A stretch of DNA of 64,000 nt from Deferribacteres bacterium (GTDB lineage: Bacteria; Zhuqueibacterota; Zhuqueibacteria; Zhuqueibacterales; Geothermadaptataceae): NCBI GenBank assembly GCA_020633675.1, contig JACKDE010000001.1, positions 558,001-622,000 on the forward strand, read 5' to 3'. The notes under the pieces are model-generated. The model was not told the origin of the DNA, did no database searches, and saw only the letters and a program-made list of their open reading frames with translations. The translations under genes and the position numbers were made by a program. Below, piece after piece: positions 26,194-35,372 of this stretch (positions within the stretch are counted from its first letter, which is position 1; every line of letters begins with the position of its first letter).

Positions 26194-29100
26194 ATGCAAC
26201 GATTCAAAGGTACTATTATCAGTCAGTTAGCTTTTTGGGCCCTTATGCTGACCTGCAGTTTTGCCGGTGCGCAACCACAGCCAACGCCTGCCTATTCCGT
26301 CGCTATTACGCCGGCGCAGGCCGCCATCGAGCCCGGTGGCGTTCTGCAACTTGAAGCACATCTTTTCGACGCTCGCGGTCAAAAAGTCGAATCCGATGGA
26401 TTAGAGTGGAGTGTTAAGCCTGACTCCCTCGGTGAGATTTCCGACGAGGGCTTGTTTCAAGCGGGTCGATTGGCAGGCAGCGTCAGGATTTTAGCGGTTT
26501 TTAAGCGTGCCAATGTGCGCTACTACGGCGAAGCCGAAATCGCCATCGGTCAGCCGCGGCCACCATTGATCAAAATTGAAGTGCTACCGCAAAATGCCGC
26601 CATCGAGCCAGGGGGAAATCTGCAATATCACCTCACGGCTATCGCACGCGACAATTCCAATCTGCAAATCGACACGATTCGCTGGACCGTTGAGCCAAGA
26701 CATATCGGCAGCATCGATCAGGATGGTCTGTTTGAAGCGGCATCGAGCCCTGCGCAGGGACAGGTTATCGCTTATGTCCATATCCAAGGTGCGGTGTACC
26801 GCGGCATGGCCAGAGTGACCGTGAGCGAAAAACCGACAGCCAGCGTCAGTGGTGCAGTGACTGATGAGACCACTGGTCAGCCGATTGTCGGTGCGCAATT
26901 GTTGGTGCAGAAAATCGGGCCTCTCCGCTGGGTGCGTTCGGTGCGCACCGATGCAGATGGAAAGTATGTCGCAAACCAGCTTATTCCGGGCCTGTACATC
27001 GTTCGCGCCAGTGCCAAAACCTATTTAACCGAATTTTATGATGACAAAGATGCGCTCGCTGAGGCCAATGTGCTGACCATCAACGCCGAAGACAGTCTCA
27101 CTGGAGTCGATTTTGCGCTTTTGCTGGGTGGGGCAATTCGTGGTTTTGTCAAATCTGGAGCAGACAGTCTGCCGATCGCCAATAGTTTGGTCGCTGCGGT
27201 GCATGTTATTTCGCAGCGCAAAATTTACACAAAAAGCGGTGCTGATGGCCATTACGAAATCGATGGCCTGCCTGCAGGTGATTTTTACGTGCATGCTGAA
27301 GCAGCAGGCTATCGGGGCGAGTTTTTTGATGATATCCAACGCGGTGGACACCCTGACATCTTGACCATTTCACCGCCAAATGTGCTCGACAACATCGATT
27401 TCCATCTTGCAGCCAGCAGTGGCATTGCCGGAAAGGTTGTGGATGCCGCCAGCGGCGAGCCGGTTGCCGATGCCATGATTTCGGTGCTGGAAAGCGGTCG
27501 TGGCCGAAAGCTGGTACAGATGGTGGCACGCACAAAAACAAACGAAAAAGGCGAGTTTTTGGCAGGAGTGCGACCGGGCAAGTATTTTGTTTTTGCAGAA
27601 GCGAAAGGCTTTGTGGGGGAATATGTCGATAACAAACTGAGCGTGCTGGATGCAGACACCATCGAAATTATGGAGAATGCCCATACTCGCGTGCCAGACG
27701 TTGCCCTCGATCGTCTCGGCAGCATTGCCGGGCAGGTGATCGACGAAGACAGCAAGGCGCCTCTGGCCGGGGCAACGGTGATCGCTTTTCTCGAATACGA
27801 TCCGCGCATGTTGATGCTCGATTTGCAAAGCATGGGCCCGGTGATGCGAAGCTATCAGGCGCGCACAGACAATAGCGGTAATTATTTTTTGGAAGATCTG
27901 CCCACAGGCAAATATTTCCTGAAGGCGTTTGCCAAAGATTATCTGCCGGAGTATTATGGTGGTTCCCCGACCTTCGAAAATGCGGCCTTGGTGGAAGTGG
28001 CACAATCTACTGCTGTAACCGGCATCGATTTTGAACTTGGTATCGGTGGCAAGCTTTCCGGCACCGTGGTCGATTCCGCGACTGGCCTGCCGCTTGCCGG
28101 CGCAACTGTGAGCCTGTGGTCTGATGCGATCGGCAATCCGCGCGTTGCCTTCACAGATCGGGCTGGCCACTACCAGGTCGCTGGTTTGCCTGCTGGCGAA
28201 TACCTTGTTTTTGCCCGCGTTAGCGGATACGATGGGCGCTTTTATGACGGTGTTGATTATCAGGCCGAAGCGACGCCTGTCCCGATTACCTCAGGCGCGA
28301 ATGTGGTGGGGATCGATTTTTCCTTGCCAAAATTCGTTAACCGCTCGGGCACGATTGCCGGTGTGGTGCTGGCAGAGCCAGACAGCAACAGTGCTGAGCC
28401 CGGTCGCCCTATAGCAGGCGCAAAAGTCCTCGCCATTCCGGTTGTTCCCGGCCCGGCTCATTTTGACATCACGGACGCCTTGGGTAGTTACCGCATAACG
28501 CGGCTTATCCCCGGCGACTATTTCGTGCTGGTTTGGGCCCGCGGCCATATCGTCGAGTTTTTTGACGATGCACACCATTGGCGCGAAGCGGATCTGGTGA
28601 CGGTCGCAGCCAACCAGGCCGTAGACGGTATCGACTTTGCGCTGCAATTGGCGCCACGCGGTCCGTATCGCATTCGCGGCAAATTGCACAAGCACCAGAG
28701 CGGTAGCTTTGTTGCTTCAGCTGTATCGCTGGAAGGGCTGGCTGTTTATGCCTACAACGACGCCGGCATCATCGGTTCAGCTCTCACCGATGGCAACGGA
28801 ACATTCCGTCTGGATGATTTACCTTCTGGTGAGTACAAGCTCAAAATCAACGGCGCTGGTTACGAAGATGCTTACTATGGTGGCGCAGATGATCAATCCG
28901 CGCTGACCGTGACGGTCAGCAGCGGCCGCTCGCAGGACGACATCCAAATCGAGATCGGCGAAACCACCACCGACGTGCAAAATAGCACAGATGTGTTACC
29001 AGAATCGTTCTATTTGGAGCAAAATTATCCCAATCCATTTAATCCGGAAACCACCATACGCTTTGCTTTGGCTGCCGATAGCGAAGTCAAGGTAATGGTG

Positions 29101-29280
29101 TACAATTTAATTGGGCAGCAGGTGCGTACATTGGTGGATGCCAAAATGAATGCTGGCCTGCACCAGGTGCGTTGGGACGGCATCAGCGACGGTGGCCTGC
29201 GTGTTGCCAGCGGCATTTACCTGCTGCGCTTTGAGGCGGGCGAAGTGATCCAAATTCGCCGCATGATTTTGATGAAGTAA
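26194..29280 (+). CDS. Secreted multi-domain protein with carboxypeptidase-regulatory-like repeats and a C-terminal sorting-type domain
   Basis: A 1028-residue exported protein. A signal peptide covers residues 1-26 or so. Two Ig-like domains follow, each beginning with AAIEPGG. Seven or more carboxypeptidase-regulatory-like (CarboxypepD_reg) domains of about 95 residues come next; each opens with a G-x-V-x-D-x-x-T/S-G-x-P-I/L-A-G-A pattern and closes with DGxYxxxxLPAGxYxVxA and an FYDD segment. The C-terminus, starting near LEQNYPNPFNPETTIRF and ending IQIRRMILMK, is the FlgD-like/type IX sorting domain found in the FCB group. The ATG at 26194 has AGGGAGA upstream; an earlier ATG at 26056 would hide the signal peptide. 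It is probably displayed on the surface or secreted; the ligand is unknown. Confidence 0.85.
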   Translation: MQRFKGTIISQLAFWALMLTCSFAGAQPQPTPAYSVAITPAQAAIEPGGVLQLEAHLFDARGQKVESDGLEWSVKPDSLGEISDEGLFQAGRLAGSVRILAVFKRANVRYYGEAEIAIGQPRPPLIKIEVLPQNAAIEPGGNLQYHLTAIARDNSNLQIDTIRWTVEPRHIGSIDQDGLFEAASSPAQGQVIAYVHIQGAVYRGMARVTVSEKPTASVSGAVTDETTGQPIVGAQLLVQKIGPLRWVRSVRTDADGKYVANQLIPGLYIVRASAKTYLTEFYDDKDALAEANVLTINAEDSLTGVDFALLLGGAIRGFVKSGADSLPIANSLVAAVHVISQRKIYTKSGADGHYEIDGLPAGDFYVHAEAAGYRGEFFDDIQRGGHPDILTISPPNVLDNIDFHLAASSGIAGKVVDAASGEPVADAMISVLESGRGRKLVQMVARTKTNEKGEFLAGVRPGKYFVFAEAKGFVGEYVDNKLSVLDADTIEIMENAHTRVPDVALDRLGSIAGQVIDEDSKAPLAGATVIAFLEYDPRMLMLDLQSMGPVMRSYQARTDNSGNYFLEDLPTGKYFLKAFAKDYLPEYYGGSPTFENAALVEVAQSTAVTGIDFELGIGGKLSGTVVDSATGLPLAGATVSLWSDAIGNPRVAFTDRAGHYQVAGLPAGEYLVFARVSGYDGRFYDGVDYQAEATPVPITSGANVVGIDFSLPKFVNRSGTIAGVVLAEPDSNSAEPGRPIAGAKVLAIPVVPGPAHFDITDALGSYRITRLIPGDYFVLVWARGHIVEFFDDAHHWREADLVTVAANQAVDGIDFALQLAPRGPYRIRGKLHKHQSGSFVASAVSLEGLAVYAYNDAGIIGSALTDGNGTFRLDDLPSGEYKLKINGAGYEDAYYGGADDQSALTVTVSSGRSQDDIQIEIGETTTDVQNSTDVLPESFYLEQNYPNPFNPETTIRFALAADSEVKVMVYNLIGQQVRTLVDAKMNAGLHQVRWDGISDGGLRVASGIYLLRFEAGEVIQIRRMILMK

Positions 29281-29285
29281 GGCAG

Positions 29286-31070
29286 ATGACTGTGCGCACC
29301 TTCGGCGAAAGTGCTCGAACTGCGCACAGTCTGATAAAATTCATGATCATGAAATTGCAAAGCGAAAAGGACCTGCTATTGCATTGTATTCGTGGGGTGC
29401 AGAGTCTTTGGTGTGACCCTAAAAAACAGGTATCGCGGTGCCGCATCTGGCTGATATCGCTGATATTCGCGCTGCTTTTTTGCGTCGATGTGCAGGCTCG
29501 ACAAACAGGGACTGAAGATAGCACGCTAACGCTCATCGATCGCAGTGTTTATTACGATTTGAGCAGGATCAGGTTGACGCGTTGGGTGCGTCAAAACATC
29601 GGGTCTGCTTCGCGGGAGACCCTCGGGCAAGTGGTTGAGCTTATGGAAGATGCACAGTCATTTGCAAACCAGAAGGACTTTGAGACAGCCCTGCTTTTCC
29701 TCGATACAGCACTGGAATTGACGAAAATCGATGCTGCCATCGATAGTTTGTCCACTGCTGCTGCTTCTGAAGAACAGAAGTTCGGGAACGAAACAGGTCT
29801 GCACTTTGAACCACAGCTTATTAGCGGTTTCGATTTGTGGCGTCAAAGCTTTGAGCTCAGCTTCATCGAAGATACGACATTTTTTGAGCGTTCCGCCAAT
29901 CCCTATATTGGCTTTCGTATGCGTGGTGAAATGCAGTCAAATAGACTTGGCTCTGTTACCGCGCATGTTTTGGCCAAAGGCAGCCGCGATTACTACAATG
30001 GTGAGGCGGAAATACAAACACTCAAGGGCAGCTACAATCAGACGCATTTCCAGATGCAGCATCGCGCTGAATGGACCAGTTATCGCGATTCGCTGGGTGT
30101 GCAGTTCTGGCAATACCACAATCGTTTGCGTGGTGGTCTTGCATTCTCACCTGAATTGAATGGCTACATTGGCAATGATTTTCGCGTGCGACGCTACCGC
30201 GAGCAAACGGACTTTTACCCGAATTATTTTCATAACCGCACCTTTGCAGGGATGCAATATACTTCCGGGCTGTCAACACGACTGGCCGCCGAATATGAGC
30301 TGGCCGTGCGTCGCCATCCCGATTTTGATGCGGACGACTACGATGAGCACGCTTTGCGTTTGAGCGTGTATCAATACACAGCCACAAACTCTTCACTCGC
30401 GCTCGAAAATATTTATCGGGTTCGCAACTATGCGTTTGGTGGCAGCGACAGCACCTACCAAAATCCATTCAAAGAAGAGTATCTGCGCGGCGATTTTCGT
30501 TTTGGACTGAGTTCAACCATCAGCTTTGACATGCAGGGCGATGTAGCGCTGCGACAACATGTATTTGCCAGCCTCATTACTCCGGACTATGTGCACGTCA
30601 CCGCCAATCCGCGCTTTTTGATGCGGCTCTTTGACGATTGGCAGCTTGGCCTGGGGTATCTCTATGTGCTGCGTGTGCATGGCAAGGACCTGATCCGGAC
30701 AGCACGCTCGGTCGGTAGCGTTGATCCAGTGCAGGCTACATTCGATAAAACCATCCTGGGTTATGAAGACTATTTCTCGCACGGTTTCAGTGTATCGCTT
30801 GAACTTTTCCGGCTCGGTGCATTCATGCTCAATTTGACCAACAATTTCGAATATCGCACTTACCCGGATTCACAGACCAACCGTATCGATAGCTTCTCGC
30901 TCTATTCTGACCGCCGCATCAACTCAACCTTCCTGTTTCTCACCTGGCGGATGTCACCACAGCTTGAAGTCAATCTGTTTGCCAATTACGATGAGGACAG
31001 CAGCCGAAAACAGGAGCATAATGATTCCCGAAATACCCTGCTTTCAGTCGAAATGGGCTATACGTTTTAA
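29286..31070 (+). CDS. Probable outer-membrane beta-barrel protein
   Basis: A protein of up to 594 residues. A hydrophobic segment (IWLISLIFALLFCVDVQA) acts as signal peptide but sits about 50-70 residues in, so the true start is unclear: ATG at 29286 (AAGG just before it), 29343 or 29349. A short helical part follows (about residues 85-160), then alternating polar/aromatic strands to the last residue, which is Phe in EMGYTF, the usual C-terminal signature of outer-membrane barrels. It begins 5 nt after the preceding gene, so it is the third gene of the same operon. It may anchor or export the two preceding proteins; that is an inference from position. Confidence 0.75.
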   Translation: MTVRTFGESARTAHSLIKFMIMKLQSEKDLLLHCIRGVQSLWCDPKKQVSRCRIWLISLIFALLFCVDVQARQTGTEDSTLTLIDRSVYYDLSRIRLTRWVRQNIGSASRETLGQVVELMEDAQSFANQKDFETALLFLDTALELTKIDAAIDSLSTAAASEEQKFGNETGLHFEPQLISGFDLWRQSFELSFIEDTTFFERSANPYIGFRMRGEMQSNRLGSVTAHVLAKGSRDYYNGEAEIQTLKGSYNQTHFQMQHRAEWTSYRDSLGVQFWQYHNRLRGGLAFSPELNGYIGNDFRVRRYREQTDFYPNYFHNRTFAGMQYTSGLSTRLAAEYELAVRRHPDFDADDYDEHALRLSVYQYTATNSSLALENIYRVRNYAFGGSDSTYQNPFKEEYLRGDFRFGLSSTISFDMQGDVALRQHVFASLITPDYVHVTANPRFLMRLFDDWQLGLGYLYVLRVHGKDLIRTARSVGSVDPVQATFDKTILGYEDYFSHGFSVSLELFRLGAFMLNLTNNFEYRTYPDSQTNRIDSFSLYSDRRINSTFLFLTWRMSPQLEVNLFANYDEDSSRKQEHNDSRNTLLSVEMGYTF

Positions 31071-31205
31071 GCCAGCACATCGCGACATTCTGTAAAAACC
31101 GCATTAGTCCCCCGGATATTTTTGAATTTGAAACTTTCTGTATACACTTCCGTCAATTAACTGTCCACAAAATAGCGATAGGCAGTAAATCTCGTGGAGG
31201 GTTTT

Positions 31206-31889
31206 ATGCAAAAAAACAATTCAAGAATTTGGCTGGGGGCTGGCCTGATCATCGTCGGATTGCTAATCCTGATGGATCAGTTTCGCTGGATCTATTTCCG
31301 TGACGAATATGTTGTCGCAACGGCATTTACCCTCATCGGTTTAGCCCTTCTTACCGGCTACGGTCGTGAAAAGGTCGTTTGGAAGTTGATCGTTGGGCTG
31401 GGATTACTGTTTATCGGATCAATGATCTTTCTGGAAAGCAGCCGCATCCTGTCGGACGATTACACAGGCATGCTGGTTTTGTGGATGCTGGCGGCAGCTT
31501 TTCTTGCCGTCTATCTGCGCGATCGCAAGCACTGGTGGGCCGTCATTCCTGGCGGTATTTTGCTAACCATCGGCGCAACGGTGGGACTGGAAGCAACATT
31601 TTGGCGCATGGGACATTACAGTGGCTCGCTGTTCTTTTTGGGCGTGGCTTTAACTTTTGGCTTTCTCTATTTTATCCGCAGCGAGCAAAACCGACTCAGC
31701 TGGGCAATCTGGCCAGCGGGCGGTGCGATGTTGATCTGCGTATTAACGCTGCTCGATCAGTGGTTTTACTACATCCATTTCGAAGATTATATCGCGCCGG
31801 CAGCTCTGATTTTGATCGGGCTGTACCTGATCGGTCGCAATTTCAGCAGTCGCCATCAAAATGGCAACGGTGCGGAAGTCACAACCTGA
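31206..31889 (+). CDS. Multi-pass membrane protein with LiaI/LiaF-like segments
   Basis: A 227-residue integral membrane protein with about eight short hydrophobic segments. The opening WLGAGLIIVGLLILMDQF resembles the LiaI/LiaF-like (DUF5668) transmembrane region seen in cell-envelope stress proteins, and the pattern 'GLxLIGLxLL' recurs, as in LIGLALLTG and ILIGLYLIGRN. The C-terminus (RHQNGNGAEVTT) is polar. The start at 31206 follows GTGGAGGG. The gene has a terminator after it and no obvious partner. A role in envelope stress sensing is only suggested by the resemblance. Confidence 0.75.
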   Translation: MQKNNSRIWLGAGLIIVGLLILMDQFRWIYFRDEYVVATAFTLIGLALLTGYGREKVVWKLIVGLGLLFIGSMIFLESSRILSDDYTGMLVLWMLAAAFLAVYLRDRKHWWAVIPGGILLTIGATVGLEATFWRMGHYSGSLFFLGVALTFGFLYFIRSEQNRLSWAIWPAGGAMLICVLTLLDQWFYYIHFEDYIAPAALILIGLYLIGRNFSSRHQNGNGAEVTT

Positions 31890-31910
31890 CGAAAACATAT
31901 TTTCAAATAG

Positions 31911-31947
31911 AAGCCGGTTCCCCTGTTTGGGCGGACCGGCTTTTTTT
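31911..31947 (+). terminator. Rho-independent terminator
   Basis: AAGCCGGT (31911-31918) pairs with ACCGGCTT (31935-31942), followed by T residues to 31947. It lies between converging genes and mainly serves the plus-strand gene. Confidence 0.88.
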
Positions 31948-31970
31948 ATGCTGTTTTTTGGTGAACCTGA

Positions 31971-33380
31971 TCAAGCGGCGGTCTGGTTTTTCTGAAATGC
32001 TGCAAAGCTCGTATCAGGCCGTAGCCAACTCACCGCCACCATCGCCAGCAGGCTCGCCAACAATCCCTGCATCGCTGCGTCGATGCGGGTTTCGAGCGCG
32101 ACGCAGAGCGCGTATACCAGCAGACCGACGATCATGGCAGCCCATGCCCCAGCAATCGAGGCCTTGCGCCAGAACAGTCCCAATGAAAATGGCACGACCA
32201 GACACACTAAATAGAGCGTAACCGAATCGACGACCAGACCATGAATGCTGCTGTTGAAATAGGCCATCGTGCAAGCGATGACGGCTACGAAAATCACACA
32301 CAAGCGCGTGAACAGCAGCAATTGCTTGTCGGTAATTCCAGGAACGCGCGGCTTGATGAGGTTCTCGCCGATCACTGTCGCCGGTGCCAGCATCGCTCCA
32401 CTCGATGTGCTTAAAATTGCTGAAATCAGCGCGCCAAAAAACAGGATTTGCACCGGCATTTCGGTGTAGCGTGACACCATATTCGGGATCATGTTTTGGC
32501 CACCGCTATCTTGCAACAGGGCTGGGTACACCTGGCTAATGCTGAGCGCAATCAGCAACGGGATGGCGCCAATCACGAACAACATGCCACCACTTATAAG
32601 CGCTCCATGCGCACCCGCTTTTTCCGAGCGCGCTGACAGAATACGTTGGTAGATTTCCTGCGCAGGTATCGCGCCGATGCCCAGGATCATCCACTTGTTG
32701 AGATAATCCAGCCAGTTGTGAATGCCCGGCTCCGGCAGCAGGCGGAAAAAGCCCTCCGGCGTCGCTGCCAGCACTGGTGTGATGCCGCCGGTTATATCGA
32801 GCAATTTGATCAGCAAAAAGAGTAGGCCGGCAATGATCAGCACGGTTTGAATGAGATCGGTAATCGACACCGCCCACATACCGCCAATGTAGGTGTAGAT
32901 TACCACAATAGTCGCGCCCAGGATAATACCCCAGTTGAGCGGCAGCCCGATAATGGTTTTAAACAGCAGAGCCAACGCCACAAACTGCGCTGCAATCCAC
33001 GAAAAATAGGTGAACACGTTGATCAGTGAGGTGACAGTTTCGATGGCAGGGGTGTAGCGCTGCCGGAAGAAGTCGTTAATGGTGACAATGCGCATCCTGT
33101 ACAAACGGCGCGCATAAAACAAGCCCACCAAAGTCAGGCAGAGAAAGTTGCCGAACTGATCGATAATGATGCCTTGTACGCCCTCCTGTATAAAATAGGT
33201 CGGCACACCCATGATCAGCTCCGGCCCGAACCAGGTCGCGAAGATGGTAACGCCGACAACGGTGGCAGGCAAACTGCGCCCGGCCAGCGTAAAATCTTCG
33301 GTCAGTTTTATGCGGCGGGAAGCCCAAAAGCCAACCGCTAACGTGAGCAGCAAGTAAATGACAATGAAGAAAGTGAGCAT
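31971..33380 (-). CDS. Sodium:solute symporter family protein
   Basis: A 469-residue inner-membrane transporter of the SSS family (PutP/SGLT type) with about 13 membrane segments. Family marks are ASRRIKLTEDFTLAGRSLP near the start, ATWFGPELIMGVP in the first core helices, and the ILSTSSGAMLAPATVIGENL sodium-site region in TM8 near residue 315. The start at 33380 gives the standard N-terminus; the frame extends upstream only to a TTG. No ribosome binding site stands out. The substrate could be a sugar, amino acid or vitamin; nothing in the neighbours settles it, although the region is rich in sugar enzymes. Confidence 0.92.
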   Translation of the reverse strand: MLTFFIVIYLLLTLAVGFWASRRIKLTEDFTLAGRSLPATVVGVTIFATWFGPELIMGVPTYFIQEGVQGIIIDQFGNFLCLTLVGLFYARRLYRMRIVTINDFFRQRYTPAIETVTSLINVFTYFSWIAAQFVALALLFKTIIGLPLNWGIILGATIVVIYTYIGGMWAVSITDLIQTVLIIAGLLFLLIKLLDITGGITPVLAATPEGFFRLLPEPGIHNWLDYLNKWMILGIGAIPAQEIYQRILSARSEKAGAHGALISGGMLFVIGAIPLLIALSISQVYPALLQDSGGQNMIPNMVSRYTEMPVQILFFGALISAILSTSSGAMLAPATVIGENLIKPRVPGITDKQLLLFTRLCVIFVAVIACTMAYFNSSIHGLVVDSVTLYLVCLVVPFSLGLFWRKASIAGAWAAMIVGLLVYALCVALETRIDAAMQGLLASLLAMVAVSWLRPDTSFAAFQKNQTAA

Positions 33381-33729
33381 TGGATTTTGAAATAGAGTAG
33401 GAGCAGCACGGCGCAATGTCCGTGGTTATCAAAATCGTAGTCAGCAAAAGCTACGCAGGCGCAAAATTAGCTAAAAAATCGCCGTGTACAATCATTTTTT
33501 TACAAAGCTGCCTAAGATCATGCTGCAAAGATTTAACTTTGATTATGTATAAGTGTTATTCCAGGGAAGGCGGTAACCGATAATAAATCGATGTTTTAGG
33601 AGTGTTTTTGAATAGACGTCTAAGCGGGTATGCCGTTGCTGCTGATTGATCGCAATTTGGCAGTTTATGAATAATTCAGGTTAAAATAATAATTTTGCGA
33701 TGAAATGTGGATTGCAGTTGAGAAGTACA
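33381..33729. other. 349-nt spacer, nothing recognised
   Basis: An AT-rich spacer between two minus-strand genes. I see no gene, clear terminator or repeat in it. Confidence 0.5.
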
Positions 33730-34566
33730 TCAGGATTGTTTTTTGTGGGCGATCATTTCCGTAGGTGCGACATAGCCCATAACGATGTTGGCAACCAGAT
33801 TTTGCAGCTTTTCAGCAGTGGTTTTCTGCATCAGAAGGTGCAGGCCGAGTGGAGGCGGGACAGTTTTCGCCGGTCTCCTTGCTTTCATCCGCGCGAAAAA
33901 ATCAAGCGCATACTGGCTACGATTTTCGATGCTGGAAAGTTCGAAGCCAGCTGAGCGCATCGCCGCTGCATACTGCTCTGTGGTCTCAAGAGCGCAGCTG
34001 CCGGTGTTGTTAGCCCACGGTACCGGGTATGCGAGTTCGCCAGCCCGATCGCGCATCGCGTCGAACACACCGAGAGCAGCACCGGGCCGCAGCACACGGT
34101 AAATCTCGCTGAACAATTGGTGTTTATCGGTGATATTCATCCCGACATGCAGCATATATCCACCGTCAAAAACCTGATTTTGGAAAGGCATGGCGAGCGC
34201 GCTGCCATGTTTCAACGTGACATGGCGATCCATGCCGACCCATGAGCTCATCGCCTGCCCGGCTTTGATGTAATCTTCGGTGACGTCAATGCCGGTCACG
34301 CGACAATGATATTGCCTGGCAGCAAAGCGTGCCGCACCCCCGAGGCCGCAGCCAACATCGATAATGTGATGTCGGGCAGAAAATCCGAGTTGATCGAGAA
34401 AAGCCTGCGTTGCTCTGCGCCCACCGATGTGAAATTCGTCGAGCGGGCCGAGGTCTTCCATGGTGATGTGCTCGATTGATTTGCCCGCTTTCGCGATGGC
34501 ATCTTCGATGGCATGCGGTAAGTCCGCACGTTGGTAGTGTTGTGATACAGCCTCGTCACTGATCAT
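33730..34566 (-). CDS. Class I SAM-dependent methyltransferase
   Basis: A 278-residue methyltransferase. Motif I reads IIDVGCGLGGAARFAA near residue 67, the acidic end of strand 2 is in TGIDVTEDYI, and the post-motif AMPFQNQVFDGGYMLHVGMNI gives motifs II-III. This arrangement resembles small-molecule or sterol/tocopherol-type methyltransferases (Methyltransf_11 group). A helical N-terminal lid of about 60 residues precedes the core. I start at the ATG at 34566, which has AAGGCGG 4 nt upstream; the ATG at 34587 has none. The substrate is unknown. Another methyltransferase gene lies upstream on the same strand after 162 nt. Confidence 0.9.
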   Translation of the reverse strand: MISDEAVSQHYQRADLPHAIEDAIAKAGKSIEHITMEDLGPLDEFHIGGRRATQAFLDQLGFSARHHIIDVGCGLGGAARFAARQYHCRVTGIDVTEDYIKAGQAMSSWVGMDRHVTLKHGSALAMPFQNQVFDGGYMLHVGMNITDKHQLFSEIYRVLRPGAALGVFDAMRDRAGELAYPVPWANNTGSCALETTEQYAAAMRSAGFELSSIENRSQYALDFFARMKARRPAKTVPPPLGLHLLMQKTTAEKLQNLVANIVMGYVAPTEMIAHKKQS

Positions 34567-34728
34567 AACCGCCTTAGGTCGCCTCATGACGGAAAAAGTA
34601 CCGAAATGGTCTAATTTTTACCTTTTTATGCCTGACTGACTTGCAATTGGTCGTCCACATGCTTCAGAAAATCACCGTAATAATGGCGTCTGCTGCCCAG
34701 CCAACCCCAGAGCGGTCGATAAGGTATT

Positions 34729-35316
34729 TTATGGTTTGATTGCCAATATTTGCAACACCGCACCTTTGCCGTCATGAAAGTGGCCTTCAATTACCTCGCG
34801 CTCGATTTCCTGCGCCAGCTCAATATGCAAGCCGGCCAGTTCCTGTTCCACATCGACAAGCCGCATCAGCCGGTCTTCATCCTTTGGACCGCCGGTACCG
34901 AATTTGAGCTGATCGACGGTATAGGCTTCCAAAATAAAGTGCCCGCCCGGCCGCAAGCCAGCTACAACGCTGCGATGGACTTCCTGACGCAGTTTGCTCG
35001 GCAGATGACAAAAAATCGAAACGATATTATCCCAGGCGCTCGGCAGAATAGGGTAGTGGGCAAGGTCGTTGTGCACCGTTTCAATGCTGACGCCGCACTC
35101 GACAGCGAGCCTGTTCGCCTTTTGCAAGCCGACATGGGAACTGTCGACAGCCGTGACGCGATGGCCCCGCGTTGCCAGGAACACGCCGTTACGGCCCTCA
35201 CCATCGGCAAGGCACAGTGTTGTCCCGGGCTGGATTTGCCCCGCCATGCTTGCTAAAAAATCATTCGGCTCCTTGCCGTACACATATTCACTCGCGCTGT
35301 ATCTTTGATCCCACAT
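34729..35316 (-). CDS. Small class I SAM-dependent methyltransferase (TehB-like)
   Basis: A 195-residue methyltransferase. It opens with MWDQRYSASEYVYGKEPNDFL, the characteristic start of small thiopurine/tellurite-type methyltransferases. Motif I is LCLADGEGRNGVFLA, with DGEGRNG in place of the usual DLGCGxG, which is typical for this subgroup, and AVDSSHVGLQKA follows. PGGHFILEAYT is the strand-5 region. AAAGGAA lies 9 nt upstream of the ATG. Such enzymes methylate small toxic compounds, but the natural substrate here is unknown. Confidence 0.9.
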   Translation of the reverse strand: MWDQRYSASEYVYGKEPNDFLASMAGQIQPGTTLCLADGEGRNGVFLATRGHRVTAVDSSHVGLQKANRLAVECGVSIETVHNDLAHYPILPSAWDNIVSIFCHLPSKLRQEVHRSVVAGLRPGGHFILEAYTVDQLKFGTGGPKDEDRLMRLVDVEQELAGLHIELAQEIEREVIEGHFHDGKGAVLQILAIKP

Positions 35317-35372
35317 GATTTATGTTCCTTTAGGTCAGGTGTGTGCTTTTTTTGGTTTTGTAAGAATTGGCC

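Noticed and set aside
26194..29280. Type IX secretion system locus
   Set aside because: The C-terminal sorting-type domain suggests such a system in the organism, but none of its machinery genes is in the window.
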